Part shown: in pieces, positions 43,921-52,451 of the stretch
Layout: the number at the start of each line of letters is the position of its first letter
How positions within the stretch are numbered: position 1 is the stretch's first letter
Origin: Leptospira sanjuanensis
Lineage (GTDB): Bacteria > Spirochaetota > Leptospiria > Leptospirales > Leptospiraceae
Assembly (NCBI RefSeq): GCF_022267375.1
Contig: NZ_JAIZBH010000001.1
Location: 1,060,501 to 1,124,500, forward strand
DNA length: 64,000 nucleotides
Direction of reading: 5' to 3'
Made by a program: the position numbers and the translations under genes
Notes under the pieces: model-generated
Told to the model about the DNA's origin: nothing
The model's input: the letters and a program-made list of their open reading frames with translations, nothing else
Databases searched by the model: none

Positions 43921-44726
43921 AACATTACAAACTACTGATGCTATTAGGGATTTGGCTCTCTTTAGTCCCTTTGTTTTCTCAAGTGGAAGAATATGAGGAT
44001 TGTTTTTCAAAAAAGAGCAACGCGGATTTGAAGAACTTGAACAAGAAACAGAAAGGAAATTCTGTAGACGGTGTGTTCTATACCTCAAACGCAAATATAC
44101 CAGCAAAAGGAATGGTGTGGCAAACTTCGTTTTTTAGAGATAGACCGCCGAAATTTGTAGTTAGTAAAACTAAACCGAAAAACCAGACGCAGAATGAATG
44201 GGCAGAAGATACGTGTCGCTTTAACGCATACAAGATTCAAGATCAACAGCCAGGAACATTTTGGTGTGAAGGAGTTCCAGGAACTGGAATTGGTGAAGTT
44301 GTGGTAGGATTGGCTGATTTAGAAAACAAGAACTATTTCTATATCTTACCAGGACATCAATATAAAAGAAAAACTTTCGAATCGTATTCCCGCCCATCGG
44401 AAGTTGTAGTCCATTATTTACTTCCCGGAGCAACGGATACTTCTCAAGCCGGTGGAACGATGCTACTTGATGTATCGTATTTTGGTAAACAGTCTGTAAA
44501 GCTCAGCGCAGAACCTGGCTATCAAAAGATTGAAATCCAACCTTACAAAGACATTTTGAAAGAAATGAAGGGAATGAAGGTAAGAGAGGGTGAGACTTTG
44601 ATCCTTGTCGCGATCGAAATCAAGTCCGTGATCGAGGGTAAAGAAAACAAAGAGCATACTTGCATTGCGGAGATTGGAAATTTCAAAGACGATGCGTTTT
44701 ACAAAAAGGCGACGCTTCGGGACTGA
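43890..44726 (+). CDS. exported protein with NADase-type glycan-binding/discoidin-like domain; candidate immunity or accessory protein
   Basis: A 278-residue protein overlapping the end of the giant gene by 31 bp. It has a signal peptide (YKLLMLLGIWLSLVPLFSQ). The middle carries FWCEGVPGTGIGEVVVGL and YFYILPGHQYKRKTFE, which fit the NADase-type glycan-binding domain pattern (WxEGvxGxGiGE). It sits where the immunity gene of a polymorphic toxin usually lies and is exported like the toxin. Start ATG 43890; ATG 43902 is also possible. Immunity is inferred from position; binding of a carbohydrate or the toxin is not shown. Confidence 0.65.
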   Translation: MEQYMETGKLKHYKLLMLLGIWLSLVPLFSQVEEYEDCFSKKSNADLKNLNKKQKGNSVDGVFYTSNANIPAKGMVWQTSFFRDRPPKFVVSKTKPKNQTQNEWAEDTCRFNAYKIQDQQPGTFWCEGVPGTGIGEVVVGLADLENKNYFYILPGHQYKRKTFESYSRPSEVVVHYLLPGATDTSQAGGTMLLDVSYFGKQSVKLSAEPGYQKIEIQPYKDILKEMKGMKVREGETLILVAIEIKSVIEGKENKEHTCIAEIGNFKDDAFYKKATLRD

Positions 44727-44744
44727 ATTCCAAAGAAGAAACGC

Positions 44745-44954
44745 ATGAAATCCAACGGAACACAAAAAGGCTTCGTCCTCGGCGAAGCGGTTCGGGACAA
44801 AACGACGGGTCAAACGATGTATGTGGAGAAGGCTTGGAGCCCGACTGTACCTTGCATTTACTTCGATGCAGAGACGGAAAGTCTTGTGAAGGTGGATCTG
44901 TTGCCTGAAAACTTGGAGAGGATCAAGGAGATATTGCCGTATTTACCGAAGTGA
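44745..44954 (+). CDS. 69-residue YodC/DUF2158-like protein, copy 1
   Basis: A small soluble protein: GFVLGEAVRDKTTGQTMYVE, then VPCIYFDAETESLVKVDLLPENLERI. The pattern G-x-x-V-x-x-K-x-x-G-x-x-M-x-V, followed by C-x-(Y/W)-F-D and L-P-x-x-L, fits the YodC family (DUF2158). It is 75% identical to the copy at 51571. It starts 18 bp after the candidate immunity gene. Function unknown; position suggests it belongs to the cassette. Confidence 0.75.
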   Translation: MKSNGTQKGFVLGEAVRDKTTGQTMYVEKAWSPTVPCIYFDAETESLVKVDLLPENLERIKEILPYLPK

Positions 44955-45372
44955 AGAACTTGCAAACCCGCGAATGGCAAGGAACAACAAGAAAGGTTCT
45001 CTATTGAAAGGACATACAGTTTTACATGTGAATCAGGCGAACAAAAATTTCCTTCAACTTCTCCTTTCCCATTGACAAAAGCACTCTGTAGACGACTCTT
45101 TGATGTATCAAAGAGTCGGTTCCTGACTCAGCAACTTTCCTTTCATTTTTTTCTCCAAACTTTCAACGGCTAACGTTAAAAACATTCCGACTGCACAGGC
45201 TGTGCGAAGCAATCAACTGCTGAAAGAGAAAGTATTTCCCCGCGAGAGGGATCGTAGCGTAAATCCGGCATTGCACCATCGAGTAATACGCTGTTCTTTT
45301 TCTTTCTTTGCACTTGATGGTGCGATGCTGATTGAAGCGGAGAGCGCGTTTCGCGAAGCGAACTCGCCCAAC
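44955..45372. other. boundary between parent gene cluster and orphan cassette
   Basis: A 418-bp region without a convincing gene, although the frame of the next gene is open from GTG 45202. It contains a perfect 12-bp inverted repeat (45093-45118) and a second inverted repeat (GCACCATC at 45273, GATGGTGC at 45316). The junction to sequence shared with the giant gene is at 45373. Confidence 0.5.
45093..45118. repeat. perfect 12-bp inverted repeat before the orphan cassette
   Basis: Arms CGACTCTTTGAT and ATCAAAGAGTCG with a 2-nt centre. There is no T run after it on the plus strand. It could be a terminator stem or a recombination or protein-binding site. Confidence 0.6.
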
Positions 45373-48300
45373 GCCTTAGGCCAAGTTGCGATCGGATATA
45401 TGGAGATGCGCCAGGCAAAAGAAGAGCTTGGAATGCGTAGCGGAGCGTTTTCTTTACAATCTCTTGGCGGTGAGTTTAAGCGAGTCGTAGCTGGGATATC
45501 TGGTAATATCGGCGAGGTTGTGGGAGCGGGAATTAAATCGAGCGCTCATATCACGGGAGATCTTGGATTAACGTCGGAGAAATACGAAAAACATATCAAT
45601 CAAGAAACCAGATCGATCCTGAACGAACTGAAACTGAGGGATCTGAAAGAAGATATTAAAAACTGGGATACGACGCAACAGGTGCTTGCGAGCGCTTCTG
45701 TGAAGGAATACGGCAGAGTTACGCATATGGATCCTGCTCAAATCGAGCTTTGGTCGAAACAGGCGAGCGACTTTGTGGTGCGCAAACAAGCGGAGCGGGA
45801 TTTACACAGACGGGACGGGATGCTGACCAACGGACTGCCGCTTACACTGGGATACAGCTCCCTTTTTATCCTTGACAACAAGTTGTTCAACGGAGGAATC
45901 ACGTCTCTCATATCGAAGGGATTCAAAGGAATTCTGACTTCGGTAGCGGATTTAGGGAACATGCTGGGAGAATCGGTCGTACCTTCGGACCTCCGTTCTT
46001 CGATATATGACCAAAGTAAAGAGTGGCACAACAAGATAACGCTGGAAGACGTGAAAGGCAGAACGGGACAAGGCATTATCAACAAAGCGTATGTAGAAAC
46101 GGAGATGCGTAACGTCCTTTTTGACAAGATCGGCGAGGCATTGACGGGAGATCCTGCAATGGGTCACAATCTGGGGTTATTGCTCAAATACCAAATCGAC
46201 AAACAAGAGGCGAGAAAGGCAGCGAGAGAACAAAGACTGAAGGATGCTGAGGTATTGGTCCAGTTAGCAGCAGCGGCAGCAGTGACCTATTTCGGCGGTC
46301 CCGCGGGAATTCAGATGTTAAATTCGGTGATCGGAACGGGTGCGACGGCGATTAACACAACATTGGCGACGGTTGGGCTTTCGCTTAACAATGCGCAGGT
46401 GGCCATGCTTGCGGCGAGTACAGCGGCGACGATGGCGATCGAAAACAGAATCAACGGGGCAAATGGCTCGGCTGCAGCCCTTGTAAACGGCCTCATCTCG
46501 ACGGCGACCTTAGGAGTAAAAACTCCTCTTACGGGCTACGTAACGTATACCAAACATCAGAACGCGAACCTTTTGACGGGTCAACACGAAGTGAAAGGCG
46601 GTTGGGGCGGTGGAGTTAGCTTGAACGTGTCCGGTGTCAAAGGGTTACCTGGGGGAGAAATATTAAAGACCGCGTTGGAAGGAATGAAAATGAGCAATCT
46701 AACCTTGGGACTGAGCTACAATGCTGATCAAGGTCTTGGAATGAACGTGAACACGAACTTTACGAACAACGTAGGCTTAGGGTTAGACTACAACTTTAAA
46801 AGCGGCAGCTATACCGCGAACGCGAGCTATGACGTGAACAAGGCAGGTGGAAAGTCTTGGGCGAACGGGAGCGTGAACGTATCGGCGAGTAGAGAAGGTC
46901 ACTCGAGTTTAGCGTTGTCTTACAACCACGACGGAAACACGGCGATTCCTCAGAGACTGAGAGGAGGGGGAGCGACGCTTGACTTAGGGAATGACGGTGT
47001 ATTGGGTTTTAGCATCCAGGGACTGAAAGGGGCTACGATCGGTACTGTGAGCTACAACACGAACAGTCATGGTTGGGAACAGGCGACTTTGAACCAGAAT
47101 TTCCAGAACGAATATCTTCAAGGTGTGACAGCTGAGAACAGCTCTTACAATCACGAGAAGTCTCAGATGGAGATCTTGCGTACGGAGCTGAGTATTGCGA
47201 CGCAGATGGAGAAACCGTTGTTTACGCAAGCAGATGTGGACAAGTATTTACCTAAAAACAAGGACGGCAGTATCGACGTAGAGAATGCACAGCCTGAGAA
47301 GTTGTTAGAGAAATGGAACGCGCACAAGGAAGCGATGTCCCAAACGCCTGAGGGCTTGCAGAAGTGGAAGGACGATGTAACGAGAGCCGGAGAAAGATCG
47401 GGGATTGAGATCCGCTTCAACGACGGTAAGAGTGCAACGAGCACTTTCGGTAAGTTTGTAACGGGAATGTTCGGAGATATTGCCCAGAGTTTCGGTATTG
47501 CGAACGACGGAAGCAAGATGGTGGACAAGGCGGGCGTATTTCATTTAGACACGTGTTTTGTTGCCGGAACACCTGTGCGAACAGAATCAGGCTTCAAGGT
47601 TATTGAAGATGTGAAAATCGGAGACAAAGTTTTGTCTTGGAACGAGAAGAGTGGAGTCTTTGAGACAAAGAAAGTCACCGAGACGTTCATACACGAAGTT
47701 CCTCAGTTATTTTATATGGAACTCGACGGGGAAGAAGTGTTGCAGACTACTTGGAACCACCCGTTTAGAAGAAGAAACAAGGCCGCGAACTCTGAAGTTG
47801 CAACGACCGAGCTTATTTCTCGGAAAGGCGCATTGTTAAATGCGGGAATGAGTGCAAGTGAGGAGATTCCCCTTTCTACAGACGCGAATGCGTCTAATGC
47901 AAACACCGACACTGTGCAAACATCAGAGTGGGTGAAGGTAGAAGACCTCCGCTTGAGAGATCAAGTTCTCAAAGCAGACGGAAGTTGGGCGAGAGTTACT
48001 GGGATCTTTCACTACAACACAGAACCAACTAAGGTATACAACTTTGAAGTTGAAGACAACCACACGTATATCGTTGGAGAGACAGGATACGTTGTCCACA
48101 ACTACGTAAACGAAAGTAAGGAAGTCAATGCGGCTTTAGTTAGAACGGATAACCTACTCAAGCTTTCCAAAGGCGACAGAGAATTGGTCAGTAGTTTAGA
48201 CGACTTGAAGCATTTAGGAAGAGAATTCAACAAGAACGCGATAGAAGCAAACAAAGAGACGAATCGTTTGATGTTCGAGAACGCTTCCGCAATCCAAACA

Positions 48301-50820
48301 CATGAAGTTCAGGGTAAAAAGAATTTAGACTTTGTGAATATGGTTCGGAGTAGAGACGCTGACAACTTACCTGGAATCGGGAAGATGCGTGAGATGTTGA
48401 AGGGAGTGAACGGAGAGAAAGGATATACGAAATCCCAGCTTGCGGCCATCGATACCTGGCTGAAACAGGATCTTTCGAAGAATCTACCTTCAGGCGTAGC
48501 TGGTATGAAGGATGTGGTAACCGGCTATTCTTCCGGAGCGTTTAGCTTGGGAGGAATTAAGGTCGGAGGCGGAAAGTCTTTAGCTGAGCTTGGAACGCAC
48601 GTAGGACTTTGGAAACTGGGAAGAGAACTTGGAAGCGTAGACGGTATGAATGCCGGTCGTCAGAAGATTCAGGAAACACAAACGAACATGGCTGCGCATC
48701 AGAACAAGATGAAGGAACGCGGGATTGCTGAAGCGAAAGCGATCCGAGAAGTCGAGAATCGTGTTGAGACTTACGTATCGAAAACGTATGGCAATGATCC
48801 AAGGTTTGCGGAAGCGATTGTAAATTCGAGAACGATCGGGAAGAACGACCTAAGTAAGAATACGGGCGGAGTTGATTTTGAAACGAAGAAGAAAGCGTTT
48901 GAATCGAACTTGAAACCGGAACACGTAACCAAAGTCCAAGAATTTGACAAACAAAAGACCGCGATTTTAGACAATCAGAAGCGACTTGAGAGAGAGGACT
49001 ACGAGAGACACCAAAGAAATCATGCAGGTGAAAAATATGTTCGATCACCTGAGTTAAATCAGAGACGTGAGAAGATGATTGCAACTTTGGAACATTTGGA
49101 GAAGCGGAAGTCGACGTATTTGAATGAGACGGTTGCACCGTTTCCTCATGAAAGCAGGCGTGTTGAACTTGAGAAGCTTGCTCTGAATGGAAAGTTAACC
49201 AACGAAGACCGCAACGAGTTAAGCAAAATTAATACTGCGAAGAAGGATCACGAAACAAACGTAGCCGCACTTTTTGACAAAGACTCAACGACGATGCACA
49301 ATCAGTTGGAGAGAAATTTTGGAGTAGAGAGGAGCGTAGTTGTTAAGAATCGTTTTGAACAATCGGAAACGGTTCAAAACCTTGAGACAAAACTTGCCGG
49401 ATTAGATCCTAAAGATCCGAAGACCGCAAAAGAGAGATCGGAAGTTCAGAATCAATTGAAGAAGGCAGAGGAACGTCTTGCACAGATTGACAAAAACTTT
49501 TTGGAGTATGAGCCGAAGAGAAAGGTGATTAACGGGAAGGAAGAACCGTTAGGCGACTATGTTCTCCGGAAACAGCAATCGTATGAACAGGAAGGGCCCG
49601 CGATTAAAGACATTGTGAAACAGTTGGAAACGAGAAAGGAAACGTTGGAAAAGCTGGGTGATGTGAAGAAGGTTGAAGAGATCGATCGTAAAATTGTAAA
49701 ATATGAAGAGCGCGAAAAGAGATCTAAAGGATTTGCCGAAGACACGGCTTTTACATTAGCGGCGAAAGAAGATGCAAAGTCTCGTGCGGAAGGCAAGCCG
49801 GCGACAGCGGTAGCGGCTCTTGAGAGATATATGACTCACAAGGACGAGAAGGGATTTATCACGAGAACGCTTCCGATTGACGAGGCTCATCCGGATTTTG
49901 CCCATCCAATCGGAAACAAACCGTTTAACAACAAAGTGACGTATACGTCTCATTATGGCGAAGCGGGATACCGTTACGAAAAAACGGCGGCAGATACGGC
50001 TTTAGATCCAGTGAACCACATCGGTAACGACTTTGCTGCGGATTACGGTGAAAAAGTGAATACGATGTTGAATGGAAAGGTGGTTGGGATTTCGAAAGGA
50101 TTAGAGATCAAGGTTCCTTCGAGCGCGTTAGAAAAAGCGGGAGTGATCTATTTACCGGAAGGCACTCATCCTGACGGAAGCCCTAGAAAAGAAGGCTTGT
50201 ATCTTGAAGGGGAGAAAACGCCGCTAAGCCGTGACGCATTGGCTAAGTTGGATCCGGACTTTAAAAATTCTAAATATGACGGAATTCGAATGAAGGGTGT
50301 GGTCTACAGCAAGGGAGGAACTAAGGAGTTTCCGGTTGCCGGGTTCTATACGATGGTTTCCTCAAACAAAGGTCAATTGTTGAGTGAAAGACAAGTAGAG
50401 CATCAGATACCGAGGGAAGCCGTTGAGAGTGTAAACGATCCGAAGAAAATGAATCAGATTGTGAATTCTGGAGGGAACAGTGTAACGATCGAGAGTAAGT
50501 TTGACGGAGAATTATCGGGAACTTTCCAAATCGAATACAAACACTTTATGGAAGATCCGAGCCAATGGGTAGAGGTAGGGAAGCCGATCCAAGCTGGTAA
50601 ACAGATTGGAAACGTAGGAAGCACGGGAAGATCGACAGGTCCGCACATGCACACAACGGTAAAATATTATGTGACGACTGAGAATCCGATGTTAGATCCA
50701 TCGATTTTACCGAAGGGTATGTATGTGGAAAAGAGTGATTGGAAAGGAACGTATTTAGAGATCAATGGAGACTACTTTTTGAACGAGATGCTTCCAAAAA
50801 GATTGAAGAAAAGGAAGTAA
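45325..50820 (+). CDS. 5'-truncated orphan copy of the giant protein with M23 metallopeptidase tail
   Basis: The frame is open from GTG 45202. I use ATG 45325 (MLIEAESAFREANSPN), but neither start has a ribosome binding site and there is no signal peptide, so it may be silent. Residues (from 45202) 58 to about 775 equal the parent. The Hint domain starts at Cys785 (CFVAGT) and ends VVHN. A diverged charged linker follows, with the same layout as the parent. The tail is an M23/LytM endopeptidase: HIGNDFAADYG gives His1606 and Asp1610, then YKHF, GNVGSTGRSTGPHMHT gives His1815/His1817. M23 enzymes cut peptidoglycan cross-links. About 1310 N-terminal residues of the parent are absent. Confidence 0.8.
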   Translation: MLIEAESAFREANSPNALGQVAIGYMEMRQAKEELGMRSGAFSLQSLGGEFKRVVAGISGNIGEVVGAGIKSSAHITGDLGLTSEKYEKHINQETRSILNELKLRDLKEDIKNWDTTQQVLASASVKEYGRVTHMDPAQIELWSKQASDFVVRKQAERDLHRRDGMLTNGLPLTLGYSSLFILDNKLFNGGITSLISKGFKGILTSVADLGNMLGESVVPSDLRSSIYDQSKEWHNKITLEDVKGRTGQGIINKAYVETEMRNVLFDKIGEALTGDPAMGHNLGLLLKYQIDKQEARKAAREQRLKDAEVLVQLAAAAAVTYFGGPAGIQMLNSVIGTGATAINTTLATVGLSLNNAQVAMLAASTAATMAIENRINGANGSAAALVNGLISTATLGVKTPLTGYVTYTKHQNANLLTGQHEVKGGWGGGVSLNVSGVKGLPGGEILKTALEGMKMSNLTLGLSYNADQGLGMNVNTNFTNNVGLGLDYNFKSGSYTANASYDVNKAGGKSWANGSVNVSASREGHSSLALSYNHDGNTAIPQRLRGGGATLDLGNDGVLGFSIQGLKGATIGTVSYNTNSHGWEQATLNQNFQNEYLQGVTAENSSYNHEKSQMEILRTELSIATQMEKPLFTQADVDKYLPKNKDGSIDVENAQPEKLLEKWNAHKEAMSQTPEGLQKWKDDVTRAGERSGIEIRFNDGKSATSTFGKFVTGMFGDIAQSFGIANDGSKMVDKAGVFHLDTCFVAGTPVRTESGFKVIEDVKIGDKVLSWNEKSGVFETKKVTETFIHEVPQLFYMELDGEEVLQTTWNHPFRRRNKAANSEVATTELISRKGALLNAGMSASEEIPLSTDANASNANTDTVQTSEWVKVEDLRLRDQVLKADGSWARVTGIFHYNTEPTKVYNFEVEDNHTYIVGETGYVVHNYVNESKEVNAALVRTDNLLKLSKGDRELVSSLDDLKHLGREFNKNAIEANKETNRLMFENASAIQTHEVQGKKNLDFVNMVRSRDADNLPGIGKMREMLKGVNGEKGYTKSQLAAIDTWLKQDLSKNLPSGVAGMKDVVTGYSSGAFSLGGIKVGGGKSLAELGTHVGLWKLGRELGSVDGMNAGRQKIQETQTNMAAHQNKMKERGIAEAKAIREVENRVETYVSKTYGNDPRFAEAIVNSRTIGKNDLSKNTGGVDFETKKKAFESNLKPEHVTKVQEFDKQKTAILDNQKRLEREDYERHQRNHAGEKYVRSPELNQRREKMIATLEHLEKRKSTYLNETVAPFPHESRRVELEKLALNGKLTNEDRNELSKINTAKKDHETNVAALFDKDSTTMHNQLERNFGVERSVVVKNRFEQSETVQNLETKLAGLDPKDPKTAKERSEVQNQLKKAEERLAQIDKNFLEYEPKRKVINGKEEPLGDYVLRKQQSYEQEGPAIKDIVKQLETRKETLEKLGDVKKVEEIDRKIVKYEEREKRSKGFAEDTAFTLAAKEDAKSRAEGKPATAVAALERYMTHKDEKGFITRTLPIDEAHPDFAHPIGNKPFNNKVTYTSHYGEAGYRYEKTAADTALDPVNHIGNDFAADYGEKVNTMLNGKVVGISKGLEIKVPSSALEKAGVIYLPEGTHPDGSPRKEGLYLEGEKTPLSRDALAKLDPDFKNSKYDGIRMKGVVYSKGGTKEFPVAGFYTMVSSNKGQLLSERQVEHQIPREAVESVNDPKKMNQIVNSGGNSVTIESKFDGELSGTFQIEYKHFMEDPSQWVEVGKPIQAGKQIGNVGSTGRSTGPHMHTTVKYYVTTENPMLDPSILPKGMYVEKSDWKGTYLEINGDYFLNEMLPKRLKKRK
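45373..47527 (+). repeat. direct repeat A, orphan copy
   Basis: Second copy of 38146-40300. Homology starts abruptly at GCCTTAGGCC. It declines just before the Hint catalytic Cys, where the two proteins become diverged homologues. Confidence 0.9.
47554..49615 (+). repeat. direct repeat B, left copy
   Basis: Part of the orphan M23 gene that is repeated at 61939-64000. The two copies flank the TA, primase, integrase and par genes. Confidence 0.9.
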
Positions 50821-50838
50821 GTGGAGGGAATAGCCAGT

Positions 50839-51501
50839 ATGATGCAAAAGTATATTTCGAAAATATTTTATCTTCTTCTAATATTTCTTTTCTTTGAGTG
50901 TAAATTTTTCGGACCGGAGTGGAAGTCTGGTCCGAGTGAAGAGATGTTTGCCGAAGATATCAAATACATCCGAGCGAGTTCAGATATTGAAAAGCAGTTT
51001 GAAGATGCAAAGTTAGACCCGAGGCAGATTGCAAAGGATCATTTGGTTCCTCAAATTCAAAAATTCAAGGAAGCAATTCGAAAGAAACTTGCTTACAAGT
51101 TAGTCGGTTTAACAAGTCCTAGTTTATCTGATTCGTATGCCGCTGGGTATTATTCCTCGTCATACGCTGCAAGTGAAGCTTGGGAAAAAAGTTTTGAAAC
51201 AGGGCGCGCTTGGTGTGAGTTTGATCTGTTTTTCAAAACGAAGATTGTGTCGTTTGAGATTGTTCCGAGTAGCGTAATCAACAACAATATTTCGTACGAA
51301 GTATATCTGAGACAAGAAGGTCAAACGGGGAAATTAACAAGAGAAGATGCGTATGATGAAAGGAAAAACACCTTCTTACTTCATTTTGGAATTCTGAAAG
51401 ACAAGAAGGGGGAGTTTACTGCAATGGGGATCAGCGGCTTTGCGGGACATTGCCCGTTGACAGAAGACCAGTTTCATCCTGACTTTGGGAAGACGAAGTA
51501 G
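50839..51501 (+). CDS. lipoprotein, candidate immunity to the M23 tail
   Basis: A 220-residue lipoprotein: KYISKIFYLLLIFLFFEC with lipobox Cys. GGAGGG lies 10 nt before ATG 50839. The frame is open from GTG 50821, directly after the stop of the orphan gene. The mature part has no family I recognise. It contains AYKLVGLTSPSLSDSYAAGY and a C-terminal mixed alpha/beta region with GFAGHCPLTEDQF. It is not similar to the exported protein at 43890 although it holds the same position, as expected if each partner matches its own tail. Periplasmic anchoring would suit protection from a peptidoglycan hydrolase. Immunity is inferred. Confidence 0.65.
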   Translation: MMQKYISKIFYLLLIFLFFECKFFGPEWKSGPSEEMFAEDIKYIRASSDIEKQFEDAKLDPRQIAKDHLVPQIQKFKEAIRKKLAYKLVGLTSPSLSDSYAAGYYSSSYAASEAWEKSFETGRAWCEFDLFFKTKIVSFEIVPSSVINNNISYEVYLRQEGQTGKLTREDAYDERKNTFLLHFGILKDKKGEFTAMGISGFAGHCPLTEDQFHPDFGKTK

Positions 51502-51570
51502 AGAAATTAAAGATTAAGAGAGCCGTTAAGGGACTTTGAGTTTGAGAGACTTTATCAAAAACGCTGAGAT

Positions 51571-51780
51571 ATGAAAGAGAGCGGAACACAGAAGGGCTTT
51601 GTTTTGGGTGAACCTGTAAGGAACAAAGAGACTGGCCAGAAGATGTATGTAGAAAAAGTTTGGAACCCGACTGTGTCTTGCGTTTACTTTGATGCTGAGA
51701 AGGACGCTCTCGTAAAGGTTGAGATGTTGCCTGAGAATTTGGAAAGAATCAAGGGAATGTTACCGTATCTTCCGAAGTGA
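51571..51780 (+). CDS. 69-residue YodC/DUF2158-like protein, copy 2
   Basis: Paralogue of the gene at 44745, 52 of 69 residues identical (GFVLGEPVRNKETGQKMYVE, VSCVYFDAEKDALVKVEMLP). It occupies the same place at the end of the second cassette, 69 bp after the lipoprotein gene. A terminator follows. Confidence 0.75.
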   Translation: MKESGTQKGFVLGEPVRNKETGQKMYVEKVWNPTVSCVYFDAEKDALVKVEMLPENLERIKGMLPYLPK

Positions 51781-51840
51781 GGGAGCGTTCGAACTTTTGA
51801 TTCAAAAAGAAAATTCTCCATCTCTTTTTACCCGGTTCTT

Positions 51841-51870
51841 CCCCCTTCTCGCCGGGGGTTTTTTGTTTTT
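51841..51870 (+). terminator. rho-independent terminator closing the orphan cassette
   Basis: CCCCC / GGGGG stem with an 8-nt loop, followed by TTTTTTGTTTTT, 60 bp after the YodC-like gene. Confidence 0.75.
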
Positions 51871-51945
51871 GCGGGCGACCAGGTATATCAAAAAAAGAAT
51901 ACGGGGACTCTTGCACTTTGTAAGGCAGTATGATATTGTCAGAAT

Positions 51946-52119
51946 ATGCAAAACGTACAATATACTCAGGGTGAAGTTGTGACGGTAAAGGCGACGGGTC
52001 AGCAGATGATCGTAGACGCTCAACTTGGAGCTTTCCAGGTGATGTGCCTTGCTTTTGACGAATCAGGTTGGGCTATGTTTGAAATGTCTTTGGATCAGAT
52101 CGAACCTTTCAAGGACTAA
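51946..52119 (+). CDS. 57-residue YodC/DUF2158-like protein, diverged copy
   Basis: MQNVQYTQGEVVTVKATGQQ is followed by MIVDAQLGAFQVMCLAFDES and MSLDQIEPF. It keeps the G-E-V-V...K-x-T-G-Q-x-M-x-V and C-x-x-F-D pattern of the two 69-residue copies but is shorter and clearly diverged. It starts at ATG 51946. Its stop overlaps the stop of the convergent RelE/ParE gene by two bases. Too short for many gene callers. Confidence 0.65.
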   Translation: MQNVQYTQGEVVTVKATGQQMIVDAQLGAFQVMCLAFDESGWAMFEMSLDQIEPFKD

Positions 52120-52451
52120 TCCGATTCACTGATGGACTTGAGAAAGTCCTTGAGTTCTTTGTCAGTGATATTTTCTTTTTCCGCTTTGTCGTAAATGGAA
52201 AGAAGGGATACTACCTTGTCGATTAGGAAGACGCAGGAGATGACTCTGCCTCCGCCTGATTTCCCTTTTCCTTTAGACGCGATCGGAACCCGAATCTTGT
52301 AACAGTTTTGACCGATGGAAGTGCCTTGGGTCGGTTCGTTTTCTAAGGAATCAGAGAGTTCTTTGATTTCTTTTTTGAGAGAAGGATACTTTTTGACTAA
52401 GTCTTTGAGTTCCTTCTCAAAGTTGGGAGTGGGTTTGATTTCAAAGCTCAT
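52116..52451 (-). CDS. RelE/ParE-family toxin
   Basis: A 111-residue protein: FEIKPTPNFEKELKDLVKKY, ELSDSLENEPTQGTSIGQNC, YKIRVPIASKGKGKSGGGRV, ISCVFLIDKVVSLLSIYDKAEKENITDKEL. This is the RelE/ParE fold pattern with the conserved YKIR and IYDKAEKENI segments. Such toxins cleave ribosome-bound mRNA (RelE) or poison gyrase (ParE); the residues here do not separate the two. It overlaps the antitoxin gene by 11 bp, with the antitoxin first, as usual for type II pairs. Confidence 0.85.
   Translation of the reverse strand: MSFEIKPTPNFEKELKDLVKKYPSLKKEIKELSDSLENEPTQGTSIGQNCYKIRVPIASKGKGKSGGGRVISCVFLIDKVVSLLSIYDKAEKENITDKELKDFLKSISESD

Noticed and set aside
45170..45372. Integron attC site at the cassette junction
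   Set aside because: The inverted repeats are suggestive, but no R'-YYYAAC/GTTRRRY core pair was found and no integron integrase is in the window.
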